DNA from: Budorcas taxicolor
Lineage: Eukaryota; Chordata; Mammalia; Artiodactyla; Bovidae
NCBI RefSeq assembly: GCF_023091745.1
Contig: NC_068922.1
Span: forward strand, 30,108,001 to 30,172,000
Direction of reading: 5' to 3'
Length of the DNA: 64,000 bases
Translations under genes and position numbers: made by a program
Shown here: positions 47,896 to 59,432 of the stretch, piece after piece
Position numbering within the stretch: position 1 is the stretch's first letter
How the letters are laid out: each line of letters begins with the position of its first letter
The notes under the pieces: generated by a model
What the model saw: the letters and a program-made list of their open reading frames with translations, nothing else
The model's database searches: none
Told to the model about the DNA's origin: nothing

Positions 47896-49071
47896 GTTCA
47901 GCTTAGTTCAGTTGCTCAGTTGTGTCCGACTCTTTGCGACCCCATGAACTGCAGCACGCCAGGCCTCCCTGTCCATCACCAACTCCCAGAGTTCACCCAA
48001 ACCCATGTCCATCGAGTTGGTGATGCCATCCAACCATCTCATCCTCTGTCGGCCCCTTCTCCTCCTGCCCTCAATCTTTCCCAGCATCAGGGTCTTTTCA
48101 AATGAGTCAGCTCTTCGCGTGAGGTGGCCAAAGTATTGGAGTTTCAGCTTCAACGTCAGTCCTTCCAATGAACACCCAGGACTGATCTCCTTCAGAATGG
48201 ACTGGTTGGATCTTCTTGCAGTCCAAGGGACTCTCAAGAGTCTTCTCCAACACCACAGTTCAAATGCATCAATTCTTCTGTGCTCAGCTTTCATTATAGT
48301 CCAACTCTTACACCCATACATGACAACTGGAAAAACCATAGTCTTGACTAGACGGACCTTTGTTGACAAAGTAATGTCTCTGTTTTTTAATATGCTATCT
48401 AGGTTGGTCATAACTTGCCTTCCAAGGAGTAAGCGCCTTTTAATTTCATGGCTGCAATCACCATCTGCAGTGATTTTGGAGCCCCAAAAAATAAAGTCAG
48501 CCACTGTTTCCACTGATTCCCCATCTATTTCCTGTGAAGTGATGGGACCAGGTGCCATGATCTTTGTTTTCTGAATGTTGAGCTTTAAGCCAACTTTTTC
48601 ACTTTCCTCTTTCACTTTCATCAAGAGGCTCTTTAGTTCCTCTTCACTTTCTGCTATAAGGGTGGTGTCATCTGCATATCTGAGGTTATTGATATTTCTC
48701 CTGGCAATCTTGATTCCAGCTTGTGCTTCATCCAGCCCAGTGTTTCTCATGATGTACTCTGCATATAAGTTAACTAAGTAGGGTGACAATATACAGCCTT
48801 GACGTACTCCTTTCCTATTTGGAACCAGTCTGTTGTTCCATGTCATCAGTTTTAACTGTTACTTCCTGACATGCATACAGGTTTCTCAAGAGGCATGTCA
48901 GGTGGTCTGGTATGCCCATCTCTTTCAGAATTTTCCGCAGTTTATTGTGATCCACACAGTCAAAGGCTTTGGCATAGTCAATAAAGCAGAAATAGATGTT
49001 TTTCTGGAACTCTCTTTCTGTTTTGATGACCCAGGGGATGTTGGCAATTTGATCTCTGGTTCCTCTGCCTT
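47896..49071 (-). mobile_element. BovB LINE, 1.18 kb with 12-bp target duplication
   Basis: Both ends are fixed by the duplicated TTCCTCTGTGCA (47884-47895 and 49072-49083). The reverse frame 47908-48846 is open for 312 codons and includes RQGCILSPYLVNLYAEYIM, LRYADDTTLIAESEEELKSLL (YADD motif) and the FGHL to MDREAWRAAVHGVAKSR C-terminal block. A second frame (48815-49090) supplies FCFIDYAKAFDCVDHNKL. The two are separated by a single frameshift near 48830-48840. The 5' two thirds of the LINE is absent. Confidence 0.96.
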
Positions 49072-49195
49072 TTCCTCTGTGCACAGGCATGAAAAAAGAG
49101 AGAGAGGGAGAGAGGGAGGGAGAGATAGAGAGATCTCTTCTTTTAAGGACACCAGACTTACTATATCAGGGTCCCACCCTCATGATGTCATGCAA
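49072..49195 (-). mobile_element. MLT1 (MaLR) LTR, segment 2
   Basis: Resumes with the target duplication, then a GA-rich run (49097-49134), AAGGACACCAGACTTA and GGGTCCCACCCTCATGATG. A further piece may follow the next SINE. Confidence 0.7.
49097..49134. repeat. (GA)n-rich simple repeat
   Basis: AGAGAGAGGGAGAGAGGGAG-type purine run within the MLT1. Confidence 0.85.
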
Positions 49196-49402
49196 CATTG
49201 TGGTGGTGGTTTAGTCCCTAGGTCATGTCTTTTGATCACATGGACTATAGCCTGCCAGGCCCCTCTGTATGGGATTTTCCAGGCAAGAATACCGGAGTGG
49301 GTTTCCATTTCCTTCTCCAGAAAATCTTCCCAACCCAGGGATCGAACCCTTGTCTCCTGCACTGCAAGTGGATTCTTTACTGATGGAGCTACCAGGGAAG
49401 CC
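49196..49402 (-). mobile_element. Bov-tA SINE, full length
   Basis: Reversed SINE ending GAGCTACCAGGGAAGCC. Inserted in the MLT1 remnant. Confidence 0.9.
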
Positions 49403-50238
49403 TCAAGGCCCCATCTCTGTGACATCAGTGGGCATCAGTGTCCACTTGGACACTGTGTTTCACAGAATTCAGGAAATGCTGGAAACTTCCCTTTCTCCAG
49501 TGCACAGTTACCTGAGTAAAAACCTGTAGGTCCTGTTGGGAATGCACTAAGGGAATCGTGACTGTGTGTACATCTGATACATCCTTGCAAGGTCTTATTT
49601 TCCTGGGGACCCTATCTCAAGTCAATAAATTCCATGCCTAAAACCTGGATTAGGTCTGGAAGCTGGCCTAGGGATCATGTTTTATTTAAAGGGGCAACTG
49701 TCTTCATTCTCCATCCTTTTTTTATTTTTGCAAATTGGGAGGTACCTGTGTTGTCTGCCCATCCATTTTGCCCTTAGGGGATGCCATGTTCTTTAAACCA
49801 TCTCCAACCTTGCTATCCACTACAATTGCATCTACTTAGCTTCCTGTGATTATGTGCATTCACCTCAATTCTAAAATCTCGAGGGAACTGTTATCCCCAC
49901 AGTGACCAGGAGCCCTGGTCTTTAATGAACACTTCTGCTGTCATCCTAAAACACAGGAGATCTAACACTGAAGTTCTTAATGATGCTGGTGATCTCTCAA
50001 AAGTGCATTTCCCATGGAACATAATCGTTTGACAGATTTTCCGGTCTAGCAGGCACATCTCTTTTAGCCTTTGGATCACTTTTGGTACCATCATCCATGG
50101 CAACTCTGGAATTTCAAACTCCTTTTGTGTGGACCCATTGCTTTTTCCATGCTTCTAGGAGTAAACTGTACCACCCTCCTGGAGTCTTTGCCAGGATATT
50201 GAATCTTGCATTTTTGGATTGTATATTCAACATTACGG
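49403..50238. other. Unassigned intergenic block
   Basis: Less AT-rich than its surroundings. A 70-codon reverse frame (49891-50103) has no motif that I recognise. It may be old retroviral-like (MaLR/ERVL) internal sequence, but I cannot show it. Confidence 0.4.
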
Positions 50239-50450
50239 GGCTTCCCAGGTGGCTCAGTGGTAAAGAATCTGCCTGCCATGCAGGAGATACAGGTCAGTCT
50301 CTGAGTCTGGAAGATCCCCTGGAGAAGCAAATGGCAGCCTGCTCCAATATTCTTGACTAGGAAACCCCATGGTTAGAGGAGCCTGGTGGGCTAGCGTCCA
50401 TGGGGTTGTAAAGAGTATGAGACAACTCAGCCACTAAACAACAATAACAA
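50239..50450 (+). mobile_element. Bov-tA SINE, full length
   Basis: GGGCTTCCCAGGTGGCTCAG to CAACTCAGCCACTAAACAAC. Confidence 0.92.
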
Positions 50451-51985
50451 ATTCAACCTTACACACTTGCCTCCTTCATCAAAACCTCTCAGAATCTAAT
50501 CCTATGCAAATTTGCCTGGTACTTTCTAGTATAAATGAGCTATATCTTGCAGCTCATTTGAAGCACAGGTCTTTTCTTCCTGATTGCCTTATATTGTGAC
50601 TTTCCCTAATTATGGGCCTGGTCACTTGGTGAGGAGATGGGGCAGCTTTTGGGAAGGTACCAAAAAACTTAGTAACTAAGGGAAAAATAAAATGACCCTC
50701 ATGAACACATACCCTATTGCTCTAGAGATTAAAGGACTGCATCTTGAAATAAGATACTGTTTCCTTTCCTACTGATAATTTAAAATCTTTATAGATATTT
50801 TGATAAATCATCACATACATTTTTGGATATTTTGTCTACATGTCTCAAAAGGCTCACAAAAAGTACCTACCCTTTGATCCACCATGTATATTACTGTGTT
50901 ACTGTAAATTCATCCTAAGGCAATTATCAAATAAATGTGCAAAACTATATGTGTAAGGATTTTCTTTTAAGGGTAAAAATTACACAAAATAGTTCTTGGT
51001 TAAATAAATTATGGAACTATAACATAAGACTATGAAGTAATGAATGTTGACGAGGTAAAGCCATATTTATTAATATAAATATACTCTTGGTATTACTGAA
51101 AAAGTACAAGTAGGCTATTAAATGTGTGTGTACAAGTGCCTGCCTGTGTTTGCAAAGGAAATACACCAATGTGAGCTATAGCCAAAGCAAAAGAAAGGGA
51201 ATTTATTATAAAAATAAAGAGATGTCTCAAAGATTCCAAAGTTACATTTTTAGAAGAAACTTCTTAGGAAAAGACTAAACCACATATTAAAAACTTACAA
51301 GCATTCTTCATCTTTTATCTCTGTTTCGCTATTTGTATTTGCTTATTCTATGATTCATGTGATGAATTTGCCTATCCTAAAACTCACAGTTTCATATATT
51401 ATAGTCCAGCTATACCTAGAAACTGCCTGACATTCTGCAAATCTGAGCTCCAAATTCCTGGAGAGACTCTGGGCTAAGAATACATGAATATATGATGTCT
51501 ATCCTTAGTGTATTAACTATGGACAGAGGAATAAAATTGTGTCAGACAAATGTGACTGCCAGGAACCCACTAGGTTTAGAAAGTTGATGTCATCATTTAA
51601 AAAGTGGAATGATTATGGCTGGGCAGAAAACCCACAGCTATCATAAAATATGTAGATGTATTATTCATATAAAGCTGAATCACCTATTGGTCTTTATTCA
51701 AATAAATGACAGTATAAAATTCTCCAAAAATTTGAGAATACATTTTAAAGTTTATAGTGGTATACTCAGCACACATTTCTTAAAGTTCCCTGTGATACCT
51801 ACAGCCCACATCTGATACTATTAATAAAAACTTTATTCTTTCTCTTTCCTGATTACATAAATACTCTCTCATTACAATCTTCTTTTCACTCTTCCTTTCA
51901 TATCCCAGATCTAGTTCATTCTCTTCCAATGTTTTTTCCTATGTAAATCATTCAAATCAATCTTGCTTCCCTTTTTTTTTTAAAA
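50451..51985. other. Intergenic, nothing recognised
   Basis: AT-rich, without gene or named repeat. Confidence 0.65.
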
Positions 51986-52270
51986 AACAACAACAACTGT
52001 GTTAAGAACACAACACAAGATCTACTCTCAACAAACATTTGGTGCACAATATATAATTTTTAAATACAGGCACAGTGTTGTACAGCGGATTTCTAGAACT
52101 TATTCATCTTGTGTAACTGAAATTTTATACTCATTAAACAGCAACCCTTTATTATTCTTTCCCTGCACACTCTGGCAACCACCATTCTACTCTCTGTTGC
52201 TGAGTTTGACTGTTTTAGATACTTCATATAAGTGGACTCATGCAGTATTTCTCCTTCTGTGAGTGGCTAA
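51986..52270 (-). mobile_element. L1 3' UTR remnant, reversed
   Basis: Reversed L1M text: AGAACTTATTCATCTTGTGTAACTG, GGCAACCACCATTCTACTCTC, GTTTTAGATACTTCATATAAGTGG. Confidence 0.7.
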
Positions 52271-52289
52271 TACATGGAGATAACTATGG

Positions 52290-52882
52290 TTGTGGATTGA
52301 AACACTTAATATTGTGAAAATATCCATGCAGCCCAGAGAGATCTACAGATTCAATGCAATCACTATCAAAATTTCAATGGCATTTTTTTACAGGAAAAAA
52401 AAAAACCACCTCTAAAATTATATGGAACTGCAAAAGACAATGAAAAACCAAAAGAATCTTGAAAAAGAACAAAGCTGGATAGATCACATTTCCTAATTTC
52501 AGAATACCTTAAAAACTATAGTAATTAAAACAGTATGATACTAGTATAAAAATAGACTTATCAACCATTAGCAGAGAATGCATACACAGTCAACTGATTT
52601 TCTACTGGGTGCCAAAAATACAATCGGAAAAGGATAGTCTCTAAAACAAATAATGTTGGAGAAACTGAATATCCACAAGAAAAAGAATGAAGTTGGGCCC
52701 TTACCTTACACTATATACAAAATAACTCAAAATGAATTAAAGATGAAATTGAGATATGAATCTGTAAAACTCCTAGGGAAAAAAAAATAGGGGAAAAGCT
52801 TCATGATAGTGCTCTAAGTTAATGAATTTTTGAATATGATAAAAGCACAAGCAACAAAAGGAAAAATAGGTAAGTGATATGA
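52290..52882 (+). mobile_element. L1 ORF2 fragment
   Basis: ORF2 3' region: GAGATCTACAGATTCAATGC, AAAGAACAAAGCTGGATAG, GTCAACTGATTTTCTACTGGG. Ends against a BovB. Confidence 0.8.
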
Positions 52883-53460
52883 CACTGCAGATGGTGACTG
52901 CAGCCATGAAATTAAAAGACGTTTACTCCTTGGAAGAAAAGTTATGGCCAACCTAGACAGCATATTCAAAAGCAGAGACATTAATTTGCCGACTAAGGTC
53001 TGTCTAGTCAAGGCTATGGTTTTTCCTGTGGTCATGTATGGATGTGAGGTTGGACTGTGAAGAAAGCTGAGCACCAAAGAATTGATGCTTTTGAACTGTG
53101 GTGTTGCAGAAGACTCCTGAGAGTCCCTTGGACTGCAAGGAGATCCAACCAGTCCATTCTAAAGTAGTTCAGCCCTGGGTGTTCTTTGGAAGGAATGATG
53201 CTAAAGCTGAAGCTCCAGTACTTTGGCCACCTCATGTGAATAGTTGACTCATTGGAAAAGACTCTGATGCTGGGAGGGATTGGGGGCAGGAGGAGAAGGG
53301 GACGACAGAGAATGAGATGGCTGGATGGCATCACCGACTCGATGGACATAGTTTGAGTGAACTCCGGGAGATGGTGATGGACAGAGAGGCCTGGCGTGCT
53401 GTGATTCATGGGGTCGCAAAGAGTCGGACACGACTGAGCGACTGAACTGAACTGAACTGA
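52883..53460 (+). mobile_element. BovB LINE 3' end (578 bp)
   Basis: From CACTGCAGATGGTGACTG to GACTGAACTGAACTGAACTGA. It directly abuts the L1 fragment. Confidence 0.95.
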
Positions 53461-54246
53461 TGACAATCTTGCTTTCTTTGTGTCTCCCTGTCTCCTACAA
53501 CTGCACTCTACACCAAGCAACTCCTCTGGCACAGTTCCATTTTGATTGAGAACAGAACTACTGGTATCTTATTTTTGCCCTGCCCAATATGTATTGGGGG
53601 AAAATAGAAAGATATAAAGTATTAATACTGTTTATCACCAGAAGGTGAAATTATGGATAATTAAAAAATGCATTTTATTTTTCTTATCTGTTTTTCTACT
53701 TTCTTAAAATGATAAGTATGCATTAGTTGTAAAATAATTTAAAATCCATATATGGAAAATATATGTGCCAATGATTCTCATTAATATTGTTAACATATTT
53801 TAATTTCATCTCTATTTTATCTCAAGCAGATCAAAGCCTTCAAATCAAACACGTAGCAAAACTCTACTTATAATAATGGTTTAATAAATAATTTATTTGA
53901 AAAATGAACAAGTAAATACACAAATGCATAAAATAAAACTTAATCCTGTAGTTTACATGGCAGCCAAAAGAGAAATACCTACAAAAACCACATAACCAGG
54001 GCTAATATTGCTTTAAATCACAAAAAGATTACTGATTACCTAGTGTAATCAGTATATAAAATTGATTTCTACCAAGAAGCAACTTCATCATTTTGCAAAA
54101 CATTGTCAAAAATTAATATTCTATACTCAGCTGGAGTTGGATAAGAGTTTAACAAAATCCATCACTAGAAGTTACATAATGTATCAAGTTAGAAGCTATC
54201 CCCTTACTGTGGAGTTTTTTGTTGTATGTTGTCAAAAAGTTGAATT
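53461..54246. other. Intergenic, nothing recognised
   Basis: AT-rich, without gene or named repeat. Confidence 0.65.
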
Positions 54247-54416
54247 TCGGGCTTCCCTGGTGGCCCTATAGTTAAGAATCTGCCTGCCAATGCAAGGGAC
54301 ATGGGTTCAGTCCTTGGCCTGAGAAGATCCCATATGCTGCAGGGCAATTAAGCCTGTGTGCCACAATTACTGAAGCCCACACTCCCCAGAGCCCATGCTC
54401 TGCAATAAAAGAGCTA
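54247..54416 (+). mobile_element. CHR-type SINE, near full length
   Basis: GGGCTTCCCTGGTGGCCC, then TGCTGCAGGGCAATTAAGCC, CTGAAGCCCACACTCC and CAATAAAAG. Confidence 0.88.
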
Positions 54417-54640
54417 TACAATGAGTAGTTCTGGGGATCTAAAGTACAGCATGGTGATCATAGTTAACAATACTGCTTTGTACATGTGAAGGTTGTTAGA
54501 GGAGTAAATCTTAAATGCTCTCACCACAAAAAGATATAATTGGTGATGTGATGGAAGTGGTGATTATGGCGGTCATAATTTTTAATATATAAGTGTATCA
54601 CATCAACACATTGTAATACTGGTACATTATAGGTTCTCAG
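54417..54640 (+). mobile_element. L1 3' UTR remnant
   Basis: GTTCTGGGGATCTAAAGTACAGCATGGTGATCATAGTTAACAA and CTTAAATGCTCTCACC are L1M 3' UTR phrases. Confidence 0.7.
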
Positions 54641-54821
54641 AAAATATTTTTTTGTTGAATAAAATAAAACATTTTTTGAGAAATTTAGATGTGTCAGCAA
54701 TTAATTTTTAGAAGCTGGAAATTTTTCATCTTCTAGTGATATGAATTTCTGGAATTATATCTACAGGAAAGGTAATACTATGCTTCTTTAAATTTTTAGT
54801 AATATTTTGATTTAAAACATT

Positions 54822-55020
54822 TTTGTTGGAATATAGTTACTTTACAATGTTGCATTATTTTCTGCTGTTCAGCAAAGCAAATCAGTTCTATGTGTACATA
54901 TATCCTCTCTTTTTTGGATTTCCTTCCCATTTAGATCACCACAGAACACTGAATAGAGTTCCCTGTGCTATACAATAGGTTATCATTAGTTGTCTGTTTT
55001 ATACATAGTAGTGTTTATAT
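54822..55020 (-). mobile_element. Ruminant L1 3' end, reversed, segment 1
   Basis: Reversed form of the element seen at 1-255: GTTGGAATATAGTTACTTTAC, TTTCCTTCCCATTTAG, AGAGTTCCCTGTGCTATAC. It resumes after the Bov-A2 at 55304. Confidence 0.8.
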
Positions 55021-55303
55021 TGGAGAAGGCAATGGCAACCCACTCCAGTACTCTTGCCTGGAAAATCCCATGGACAGAGGAGCCTTGTAGGCTGCAGTCC
55101 ACAGGGTCACTAAGAGTCAGACACGACTGAGCGACTTCACTTTCATTCTTCACATTCACACATTGGAGAAGGATATGGCAACCCACTTCAGTGTTCTTGC
55201 CTGGAGGATCCCAGGGACAGGGGAACTTGGTGGGCTGCCATCTATGGGGTCGCACAGAGTCAGACACGACTGAAGCGACTTAGCAGCAGCAGCAGCAGCA
55301 GCA
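55021..55303 (+). mobile_element. Bov-A2 dimeric SINE with (AGC)n tail
   Basis: Two tandem Bov-A units, each starting TTGGAGAAGG(C/A)(A/T)ATGGCAACCC (55021 and 55164), joined by a TTCACTTTCATTCTTCAC linker and ending in seven or more AGC units. Inserted in a reversed L1. Confidence 0.95.
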
Positions 55304-55424
55304 GTATATATATATCAATTCCAATTTCCCAGTTGATCCTACCCTTCACCCTCCTTGGTGTTTATACATTTGCTCTCTACATCTGTGTCTCTAATATTTT
55401 GATTTTTGATCTTTCCTATTTAAA
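55304..55424 (-). mobile_element. Ruminant L1 3' end, reversed, segment 2
   Basis: Continues with CAATTCCAATTTCCCAGTTGATCC and CTCTACATCTGTGTCTC. Confidence 0.75.
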
Positions 55425-55508
55425 GGGGATCTTCACGAACCAGGGATCGAACTCAGGTCTCCTGCATCGCAGGCAGATTCTTTACTGCTGAGCCACCAGG
55501 GAAGTCCA
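55425..55508 (-). mobile_element. Bov-tA/CHR SINE, tRNA-like part
   Basis: Reversed 5' part only: GGGGATCTTCACGAACCAGG to GAGCCACCAGGGAAGTCC. Confidence 0.85.
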
Positions 55509-56141
55509 TTTAAAAACGTTCACCTTTTTTCTTGTATGTCAGGAAGCGTGAATGCTCAGGCTCCTCTCTTTCTCTGCTTCATGGATTTTGATGGAAAACT
55601 CCATACTGGGGAAAGAATAGTTGAGCTGAAACTTCAAATAGAATCTCATGAGTCATACACATGTCTGCTAACAGGAGGAGACAGGCAAAGATGTACAAGT
55701 ACAGAAGATAATGGGAAGGGAGTTGCTTGATTTTTTTCTTCTCCTCTTAATCAGGAAATAGTTGTTTCTTCCCCACTTTCATTGTTTTGAACAATGCATT
55801 TCACCAACAAGAAGAAACTTAATGATGAGTCAATTGCAGGAAGCAGGAATTTGATTTTCTAAATTCTTAGTTCTTTAGAGTAAGCAGAGATCCAACAGTG
55901 ACATTTAAAAATGATTCTGTTTCTGTAACTTGGCTAGTCTTTAAAATAAAAGGACGATGTATGTGGAATTCTGTACACCTACATGATAATTCATGTCAAC
56001 CATACACTTACTGCACACTCTCAAATGCTTCCCCACATAAATCAGTTCTGAGACCTAAGAGTTTCCCTCATTAAAATTTACTTGAGATTCCTGTAACCTT
56101 TTCTAAGGAAGCAACAGCAGGTATAAAATGTGCAGCTTTGC

Positions 56142-56173
<32 letters not shown>

Positions 56174-56730
56174 GTGCGTGTGCAAAGCTTTAATTCCAAT
56201 CTATAAAAGAAAACCTTTTTTTGGTGGGTAGTTGAAAGCCTGGCAAAGGTGGGCGAGAAAGTCATAGAATTTTGGAAGTATGACATAATAGATTATAGAA
56301 ATTAGAAATTTGTCACAGAATACTGATGGAGGAGATGCCAGGCTGAGTCAGATTTTCCCAGTGCTTAAGCAAGGATCTGGTTATAAATTGGACTCCCTTG
56401 AAAATTGCACTAACATTTCTGGCCACTAGATCAGTCTGAATTCTCTTCTTCCAGATGCAGCCATGATAAGAGTCAGTTTGCATATGGTATAGCTGGTGGT
56501 GTACTATTTATTGCAAGTGACAGTTTCATAAGCTGGGTGTTAAGTGTTTGGAGGAATCATTCTCTTGCTTAATGGCTACCAATGACTGTTTCTGCTGCAG
56601 AATAAAGTACAAATCCTGAAGTGTGGCATCCAAAGCTCTCTGGGATCTGGTATGTTGCTTAGATCTCATCATCTGGTTCTACTATCCACCTAGCTTCTAT
56701 GTCAAGATTTAGACCCATCTCTTCCTTCTT
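55509..56730. other. Intergenic, nothing recognised except a GT repeat
   Basis: A 64-codon frame at 55536-55730 starts with ATG but shows no domain. No named repeat apart from the microsatellite. Confidence 0.6.
56141..56184. repeat. (GT)n microsatellite
   Basis: About 20 GT units with a few GC interruptions. Confidence 0.95.
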
Positions 56731-57005
56731 TCTTTGGAAGGACTGGTGCTAAAGCTGAAATTCCAATAATTTGGCCACCTGATGTGAAGAGTTGACTCAT
56801 TGGAAAAGACTCTGATGCTGGGAGGGATTGGGGGCAGGAGGAGAAGGGGACGACAGAGGATGAGATGGCTGGATGGCATCACTGACTCGATGGACATGAG
56901 TTTGAGTGAACTCTGGGAGTTGGTGATGGACAGGGAGGCCTGGCGTGCTGCAATTCATGGGGTTGCAAAGAGTCGGACACAACTGAGTGACTGAACTGAA
57001 CTGAA
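56731..57005 (+). mobile_element. BovB LINE 3' end (275 bp)
   Basis: From TCTTTGGAAGGACTGG to GACTGAACTGAACTGAA. TTCCTTCTT occurs on both sides (about 56722 and 57007), a likely target-site duplication. Confidence 0.94.
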
Positions 57006-57116
57006 TTTCCTTCTTTATGCCATCACTGTACATTTTAGAGCCTTATAACAGTAAATACTTATTCATAAGTTTATCTCCTTGAAGGAAGGAACTATGGTTT
57101 ATTAATCTTTTAAAAA

Positions 57117-57294
57117 ATTATTTATTTTATTTTTGTCTTCTTTGGGTCTTAGTTGTGGCATGTGGGTTCTTCACTGCTGTATGGGCTTAATTGTCCCAAG
57201 GCATGTGGGATCTTAGTTCCTGGACCAGGAATCAAACATCTGTCCCCTGCATTGGAGGGCAGATTCTTGACATTAGACCACCAGTGAAGCCCCC
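57117..57294 (-). mobile_element. CHR-type SINE, near full length
   Basis: Reversed: TTTGGGTCTTAGTTGTGGC, CATGTGGGATCTTAGTTCC and TTAGACCACCAGTGAAGCCC. Confidence 0.85.
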
Positions 57295-57314
57295 AGCTTA
57301 TTAATCTTTGTATT

Positions 57315-57420
57315 ACCTAGTATATAGTATATATACTATATATATACTATACTATATATATACTATATATTGTATATACCTAGTATATCTTTGCAGTACC
57401 TAGTATATAGATATAGTATC
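57315..57420. repeat. TATA-rich palindromic simple repeat
   Basis: Imperfect TATATACTATA/TAGTATATA units, each of which is self-complementary. Confidence 0.85.
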
Positions 57421-57499
57421 ATCATTGTTTGTTGAATTGATGGATTTATGCTCAATCTTTAAAAAAAATACTTATTGTCATTCACTTGACATGCAGTAG

Positions 57500-58110
57500 G
57501 CAAATTCTAAGAATGACTCTAATGACACTCATCTAATGATAATAATCCCCCTGTCTTTGGAATGAGGTCATATCTCTGCATATCATGAGACACCACTCCC
57601 ATGATTGTATTATTGTGACTATATCAACTTACAAGGAAAAAGGAGGTGATCTGATTGGGCATAATTTAAGCTAACAAGCTCTTTAAAAGCAGAGTTTCAA
57701 CTGACTGATGGGGGAAAATGAAGTCAAACATTCCACGTTTGAGGGACATTTGATGCATCATTACTGGCTTTGAAGATGGAGGGGGTCATGTGCCAAGGAA
57801 TGCTGGTGACCTTTGAGAACTAACAGTGGCTTGCAGCCAGCCAGGAAATGGGGATCTCAGTCCTACACCCACAAAGGAACTAGATTCTGCCAACACTCTG
57901 AGTGAATTCTAGATTTTTCAATAACAGATCAGTCTGCTGACACGTGGATTTCAGCCTTGTAAGAATCGAAGTAGAGAACCGGATCTCATTATCCCAGAGT
58001 TCTGACCTACCCAGTTAAGGGATAACCAATGGGTATTGTCAAAAGGCAGTTAAGTTTGTAGCAATTTTCTCTGCTGCAACAGAAAACAAGTCTAGCTAGT
58101 ATGCAACCTC
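57500..58110 (+). mobile_element. MLT1 (MaLR) LTR
   Basis: In order: CACCACTCCCATGATTGTATTATTG, GCTCTTTAAAAGCAGAG, CCAGCCAGGAAATGGGGATCTCAGTCCTACA, GATTCTGCCAACACTCTGA, TTTCAGCCTTGTAAGA, TTAAGTTTGTAGCAATTT and CAACAGAAAACAAG. Confidence 0.75.
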
Positions 58111-59017
58111 ACCAGACAGAATGGATACATATGCTCTCCTCTGTCTTGGGTTTATTAATTCAATTAATGCAAAATAGGTGTACCCATGTCCAACTGATGC
58201 CTGTTAGCTATGTAACAACACTTAGGCCAAGGCAGTATGGTCATTTCAAATAAAGTAACAAACTGTTATTGGACACATTCCACATTTCATGCACTAGATG
58301 GGGCTCTGGCTGGGATTCAGTCCTGAATATAATACACTTAGTCAGAACAGCTTGATGTTCTAGCTCACAATAGCAGGGACATAACTGCAGACAAACACTT
58401 TATGTCAAAGAAGTCAACACAATAGCATTAAAAGTTTGAATATTCGGGGGCTATTGTTGTAGCAAGTATATCAGTTTTCTAATTACTGAAGTTCTGTTTG
58501 GTTCCGTGTCAAATATGCCTGGCATTTAAATTTTAAAAAAAATTTTGGATAATATCTTCTCTTATTTTTAAGAAACCAGCCCTGAATGTTTCTAATATTA
58601 AAAAAACCTTCATTTATGTCAATTATAAGACAACTGGAAATTTGAATACTAGATATTTAATAATATTAAGGAATGTTTTAGATGCAATATTACATTTGTT
58701 TTTTTTTTTAAAAAGAGAGTCATTCCCTTTAGAAATTCATACGGAAATATGTATGGTTGTTGTAAGGGATTTACTTTCAAATAATCTTGGATGGAGGAAA
58801 GTGGATGGCAGTTTAGATGAGGCCATGGAATGGTTATGGGTTGATGGCTATTGGGATAGGTGATGGGTCCATGGGAGGTTATTTTTAAAAATGTTGTCTT
58901 TGATGTATTCAAAAGGATGCTTGCTAATTTTTACATATCATTTATAATGCTTTACTGTTGGTGTTTTCAGGTTAACTAGTTAGTTATATAGCTAGAAATG
59001 GAAGTATTAATGAATTT
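58111..59017. other. Intergenic, nothing recognised
   Basis: AT-rich. No repeat or gene could be named. Confidence 0.65.
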
Positions 59018-59156
59018 TTTAGGTTTGGAATTGGTGAAGATGTGACTTTATGTTAAGTATACTTCTACTGAAGTCATACCCCTCCCCCTACACATATGGC
59101 TTCAATAGAAGCATACTTTACTTAACATAAAGTCACTTCACCAATTCCAAACCTAA

Positions 59157-59157
<1 letters not shown>
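59018..59157. repeat. Long imperfect inverted repeat (hairpin)
   Basis: Left arm 59018-59076 and right arm 59097-59157 are complementary with about 55 pairs, one mismatch, one G-T pair and three bulges of 2-3 bases. The loop is 20 bases (59077-59096, pyrimidine-rich). The base of the stem is TTTAGGTTTGGAATTGG paired with CCAATTCCAAACCTAAA. No transposon family was recognised. Confidence 0.92.

Positions 59158-59158
<1 letters not shown>

Positions 59159-59199
<41 letters not shown>
59159..59199. repeat. (CA)n microsatellite
   Basis: About 19 CA units between the inverted repeat and a SINE. Confidence 0.95.
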
Positions 59200-59201
<2 letters not shown>

Positions 59202-59412
59202 GACTTCTCCAGTGGCTCAACAGTAAAGAATCCATCTGCAAAGCAGGAGACGTGGGTTCAATCCCTGGGTCGAGAAGATCCCTTGGAGGAGGGCATAGCA
59301 ACCCACTCCAGTGTTCTCGCCTAGAGAATCCCCATGGACAGAAGAGCCTGGTGGGCTAGAGTCCATTGGGTCGCAAAGAGTCAGACACAACTGAAGTGAC
59401 TTACCATGCATG
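59200..59412 (+). mobile_element. Bov-tA SINE, full length
   Basis: TGGACTTCTCCAGTGGCTCA to GACACAACTGAAGTGACTTA, with a further CA run at 59413-59432. Confidence 0.92.
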
Positions 59413-59432
59413 TACACACACACACACACACA

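Noticed and set aside
47908..48846. 312-codon minus-strand open frame, the longest in the window
   Set aside because: It is the C-terminal part of the BovB reverse transcriptase, bounded by a target-site duplication, and not a host gene.
48833..49519. 228-codon plus-strand open frame
   Set aside because: It crosses antisense BovB, MLT1, a GA repeat and a Bov-tA, so it is a chance read-through.
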